From positions 186,001 to 250,000 of the forward strand of contig NZ_JAHVDV010000001.1 of assembly GCF_051486985.1 (NCBI RefSeq): DNA of 64,000 nucleotides, in the 5' to 3' direction. The position numbers were made by a program, and so were the translations under genes. The stretch comes from CBFFRJ01 sp051486985 (GTDB lineage: Bacteria > Pseudomonadota > Gammaproteobacteria > Enterobacterales > Enterobacteriaceae). Below, in pieces: positions 60,951-64,000 of this stretch. Position 1 is the stretch's first letter. Every line of letters starts with the position of its first letter. Below the pieces are notes generated by a model. It made no database searches and had not been told where the DNA came from. It worked only from the letters and a program-made list of their open reading frames with translations.

Positions 60951-62003
60951 TTAACGATGGCCGTAAACGCGCGGACGCGTGAAATAATCAATCAGCGGCA
61001 CGGTGATGTTAGCCAGTAACACCGCAAAGGCCACCCCGTCCGGATAGCCACCAAAGCTTCGGATAAGCCAAACCAGCAACCCTGCCAGAGCACCAAAAAT
61101 CAGGCGGCCCTTGTTGGTGGTTGAGGCAGTAACCGGATCGGTCAGAATGAAAAAGGCCCCAAGCATGGTGGCGCCGGATAACAGATGCACCTGCGGCGAG
61201 GCCAGACTTTGCGGTGAAAAAAGCCAGCCCAGCGTCGAACAGACCGTAAGAGAGAGCAGGAAACTAACGGGAATATGCCAACGGATGGTCTTTTTCCCTA
61301 ACAGGAAAAGGCCGCCTGCCAGATAACCCGCGTTCACCCACTGCCAGCCGGCGCCCGCCAGCATGCCGCTAAAGAGAGGATAATTGAGAATTTCAGTGAC
61401 GCTATGACCGGCGTGCAACGACGTTTTGAAGGTATCAAGGGGTGTTGCCTGACTGATACCATCTACGCCCATACGCAAACTCTCCATGCTGTGCCCGGTC
61501 GCGGCATGGCCGGTAAAGATAATCTGTAGCGCGTCCGTGAAGCCCGGGACGGTTTTCGCCATCTCATACGGGGGCAGCCAGCTGGTCATCTGCACCGGAA
61601 AAGAGATGAGCAGCACCACGTAACCAATCATCGCCGGATTAAAAGGATTGTGACCTAAGCCGCCGTAGAGCTGCTTGGCGATAATCACCGCGAAGAGAGT
61701 GCCTAAGACCACCATCCACCAGGGGGCAAAAGGGGGAATACTGATTGCCAGCAGCAGCCCGGTGAGCAGGGCCGCGTTATCGGCCAGTATCCCTTTCACA
61801 TTTTGCTTACGCAACTGGAGAACCAGCGCCTCCGCAGCAAGGGCGGTCGCGACGGCAATAACGATTTGGATGAGGGTACCCCAGCCAAAGAACCACCATT
61901 GTGCCGCGATGCCTGGCAGCGTCGCGAGCACAACCAGCATCATAATGCGAGATGTCTGGCGCTGATTATGGGTATAAGGGGAACTTGCAATTCGGAATAC
62001 CAT
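60951..62003 (-). CDS. rsxD: Rsx/Rnf electron transport subunit RsxD
   Basis: Inner-membrane flavoprotein subunit, NqrB-like. 350 residues, about ten hydrophobic segments. Covalent flavin Thr in GISQATPLDTFK (near residue 185). Its start adjoins the rsxC stop directly (one base after the other gene ends). Confidence 0.96.
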   Translation of the reverse strand: MVFRIASSPYTHNQRQTSRIMMLVVLATLPGIAAQWWFFGWGTLIQIVIAVATALAAEALVLQLRKQNVKGILADNAALLTGLLLAISIPPFAPWWMVVLGTLFAVIIAKQLYGGLGHNPFNPAMIGYVVLLISFPVQMTSWLPPYEMAKTVPGFTDALQIIFTGHAATGHSMESLRMGVDGISQATPLDTFKTSLHAGHSVTEILNYPLFSGMLAGAGWQWVNAGYLAGGLFLLGKKTIRWHIPVSFLLSLTVCSTLGWLFSPQSLASPQVHLLSGATMLGAFFILTDPVTASTTNKGRLIFGALAGLLVWLIRSFGGYPDGVAFAVLLANITVPLIDYFTRPRVYGHR

Positions 62004-64000
62004 TTAATCCTCGTTTACAGCATGCTGTGCGGCTTTTTTTGCCTGAACCCGGGCGATAGCAGCGGCAACGGCGGCTTTTCGGGGATCGTCATTGGCTGCC
62101 TCGGTCGTGGCCGTTTGTTGTTGTAATTTTTTCGCTTTGGCGCGTGCGATGGCGGCTTCCACCGCCGCTTTGCGCGGGTCAACCGGTTCGCTGACCGGCG
62201 CAGGCGGTTGCGCGCCAGCAGGTTCNGCNGCCTGTTTNCGGGCTTTGGCGCGCGCGATGGCGGCTTCGACCGCCGCTTTGCGCGGGTCAACCGGTTCGCT
62301 GACCGGCGCAGGCGGTTGCGCGCCAGCAGGTTCTGCGGCCTGTTTACGGGCTTTGGCGCGCGCGATGGCGGCTTCGACCGCCGCTTTGCGCGGATCTGTC
62401 TCTGCGTCTGGCGCTGGTGGAGATGCGTCGCGATGCAATGCTTTCTTAGCCTGACGCGCGCGCGCCTGCGCTTTTCTGGCCTCACGCGCGGCAATCACTT
62501 CGCTGTTATCCGGTGTGCTGCCCGCCTGAACAACAACAGGTTCGATGGCAGCGCTCTGTTTCTCACGAACCCTGGCCAGCGCGGCGTCAATAGCCTGCTG
62601 ATCGTTAGCAGTCGGTTGCACGGCGGCCTGTTTATGACGCTGTGCACGCGCGGCTTTTTCACGCTCAAGGCGTGCCTGTCGAGCTTCAAAGCGCGCTTTA
62701 GCTTCGGCGTTGCGTTTTTCTTCCTGAGCGATGGCGTAAATTTCCGCTTTTTCCTGACGGAAATACTGCACCAGTGGGATGCTGCTTGGGCAGACCCAGG
62801 CACAGGCGCCACACTCAATGCAGTCCGAGAGATGATGGGCGGTGGCTTTATCGTGCTGCTGACCTTTACTGAACCAGTACAGCTGTTGGGGGAGTAAATC
62901 TGCCGGGCAGGCATCGGCGCAGGCGCTGCAGCGAATGCAACCTTGCTCTTCCGGCTGCTCACCCATTTCACTGGCGGAAGGGGCAAGCAGGCAGTTGGTA
63001 ATTTTTACCACCGGTACGTCAAGCCAGGGCAGCGTGAAGCCCATCAGCGGCCCGCCCATGATAACCATCTGGTCACTGGAAGGGCAGAATCCGGCATGTT
63101 CAAGCAGATGGCGAACCGGGGTGCCCAGCCGCGCCCAGACGTTACCTGGTCGGGTGACGCTCTCGCCTGTCAGCGTTACCACGCGCTCGGTCAGGGGTTC
63201 GCCATCAACGATGGCGCGTTTCACCGCATACGCCGTCCCCACGTTTTGCATCAGAACGCCAATGTCAGAAGAGCGGCCGCCATGCGGAACCTGTTTACCT
63301 GTCAGGATCTGAGTGAGCTGTTTTGCGCCACCGGAGGGGTATTTGGTCGGCACGACACGCAACTGGATATCATGCGAACCGGCCAGTACCGCACGCAGCA
63401 TCGAAATTGCCTGAGGTTTATTATCCTCAATGCCGATGAGAACCTTACGCGGCTGCAGGATGTGCATCAGAATGCGCACGCCTTCAATGATCTGTGCGGC
63501 GCAATCCTGCATCAGACGATCGTCGGCGGTGATGTAAGGTTCGCATTCGGCGGCATTGATAATCAGCGTATCAATAAGATCGCCGCCGCCCTTGAGTTTG
63601 GCTCCGGTCGGGAAACCTGCACCACCTAACCCTGCGACCCCAAACTGATGGATTCGCTCGATCAATGCTGCCCGCTCATGGGCGCGGTAGTCACTCCAGC
63701 CGTCACGCTCAATCCATTTGTCTTCGCCATCGGCATCAATAATGACGCTCAGTTCCGGCAGGGCGGAAGGGTGTGCAGTGGAGTGAGGCGCGATGGCGGT
63801 AATGGTGCCCGACGTTGGCGCATGTACCGGCAGCATTCGCCCGCGCCCACGGGTGAGTGGCTGACCGCGCAGAACATGATCGCCCACGCTGACACAGAGC
63901 TCACCTTCTGCGCCAATGTGCTGTTTCAGAGGCATCACAAACCGTGTCGCCAGCGGTAGCTGACGCAGAGGTGTGCCGGATGACTGGGTTTTCATTTCCG
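62004..64000 (-). CDS. rsxC: Rsx/Rnf electron transport subunit RsxC, 5' end missing
   Basis: NADH- and FMN-binding soluble subunit of Rsx. The window holds all but about the first two dozen codons: just before MKTQSSGTPLRQ the codons for Pro-Glu continue past the edge, as in E. coli HPPEMKTQ. Order: Rnf barrel, NADH/FMN domain with GGAGFPTGAKLKGGG, SLBB-like region, two 4Fe-4S motifs CIRCSACADACP and CIECGACAWVCP, then a charged Ala/Arg/Lys tail. The tail has four repeat units starting DPRKAAVEAAIARAKA; two are 36-residue near-copies. Three ambiguous bases (62226, 62229, 62238) fall inside one copy. Confidence 0.95.
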   Translation of the reverse strand, partial: EMKTQSSGTPLRQLPLATRFVMPLKQHIGAEGELCVSVGDHVLRGQPLTRGRGRMLPVHAPTSGTITAIAPHSTAHPSALPELSVIIDADGEDKWIERDGWSDYRAHERAALIERIHQFGVAGLGGAGFPTGAKLKGGGDLIDTLIINAAECEPYITADDRLMQDCAAQIIEGVRILMHILQPRKVLIGIEDNKPQAISMLRAVLAGSHDIQLRVVPTKYPSGGAKQLTQILTGKQVPHGGRSSDIGVLMQNVGTAYAVKRAIVDGEPLTERVVTLTGESVTRPGNVWARLGTPVRHLLEHAGFCPSSDQMVIMGGPLMGFTLPWLDVPVVKITNCLLAPSASEMGEQPEEQGCIRCSACADACPADLLPQQLYWFSKGQQHDKATAHHLSDCIECGACAWVCPSSIPLVQYFRQEKAEIYAIAQEEKRNAEAKARFEARQARLEREKAARAQRHKQAAVQPTANDQQAIDAALARVREKQSAAIEPVVVQAGSTPDNSEVIAAREARKAQARARQAKKALHRDASPPAPDAETDPRKAAVEAAIARAKARKQAAEPAGAQPPAPVSEPVDPRKAAVEAAIARAKAXKQXXEPAGAQPPAPVSEPVDPRKAAVEAAIARAKAKKLQQQTATTEAANDDPRKAAVAAAIARVQAKKAAQHAVNED
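62148..62363. repeat. Two 108-bp tandem repeats in the rsxC tail
   Basis: Unit one 62148-62255 and unit two 62256-62363 differ only at one base (TCCACC versus TCGACC) apart from three N positions in unit one. A third unit starts the same way at 62364 and then diverges after about 36 bases. Each unit encodes 36 residues. Confidence 0.92.

Noticed and set aside
62092..62897. Long plus-strand frames opposite the rsxC repeats
   Set aside because: GC-rich mirror frames of the repeated Ala/Arg/Lys codons; no SD or known domain.
1..64000. CRISPR array, prophage, integron or toxin-antitoxin module
   Set aside because: No spaced short repeats, integrase, transposase, phage structural gene or paired toxin-antitoxin genes are seen anywhere in the window.

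Overview
The window is a stretch of enterobacterial core chromosome. Almost every protein is recognisable as an ortholog of an Escherichia coli K-12 gene, in the order ihfA, btuC ... pykF ... purR ... slyA ... rsxC, on one syntenic backbone. Coding density, GC-rich third positions and the accessory genes (zinT, leuE, a HisN-type phosphatase, an extra lpxP-type acyltransferase, a CopD-like membrane protein) suggest an Enterobacter/Leclercia/Lelliottia/Kosakonia-type member of Enterobacteriaceae. I cannot assign a genus from the sequence alone. No prophage, insertion sequence, CRISPR array or integron is visible. All comparisons with K-12 gene order are from memory.

Layout. 1-3.2 kb: 3' end of ihfA, the btuC-btuE-btuD cluster and nlpC. 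3.4-8.4 kb: rflP (ydiV), selO, Fur-controlled hemP, TrpR-controlled aroH and ppsR. 8.4-12.2 kb: ppsA, two or three unrecognised small genes and the sRNA gene rprA. 12.2-17 kb: ydiK, ydiJ, menI. 17-21.1 kb: an accessory block (lpxP-like, an orphan 69-residue protein, Zur-controlled zinT, leuE, a DUF1272 protein) where K-12 has only ydiH. 21.4-28.5 kb: sufABCDSE, ldtE, lpp. 28.7-32 kb: pykF, a HisN-like phosphatase and two tandem tRNA-Val(GAC) genes. 32-39.1 kb: mdtK, ribC, cfa, punC/punR, purR. 39.3-46.7 kb: ynhF, ydhP, mepH, grxD, rnt, gloA, nemRA, ydhL, ydhF. 46.8-53 kb: sodC, ydhIJK, slyA, slyB, anmK. 53-64 kb: mliC, pdxH, tyrS, gstA, dtpA, a CopD-like gene, nth and the distal rsx genes (rsxE, G, D and most of rsxC).

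How the genes work together. The window groups iron-sulfur and redox functions (suf, grxD, rsx, nth), envelope maintenance (nlpC, lpp, ldtE, mepH, slyB, cfa, lpxP, mliC), electrophile and oxidant defence (btuE, gloA, nemRA, sodC, gstA) and the PEP/pyruvate node (ppsA, ppsR, pykF). Regulatory sites can be read directly for Fur (hemP, suf), TrpR (aroH), Zur (zinT), IscR (suf), RcsB (rprA), Cra (ppsA), PurR (purR), NemR (nemRA) and PhoP (slyB).

Most notable against K-12: sodB, lhr and pdxY are all missing from their usual slots. In each case the missing gene would be the last one before a convergent junction, and the two survivors now share one terminator. aroD and the ydi fatty-acid genes next to ppsA, and ydhQ-ydhZ between mdtK and pykF, are also absent here. 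The tandem repeats in the RsxC tail carry the only ambiguous bases of the window, so repeat number there is not reliable.
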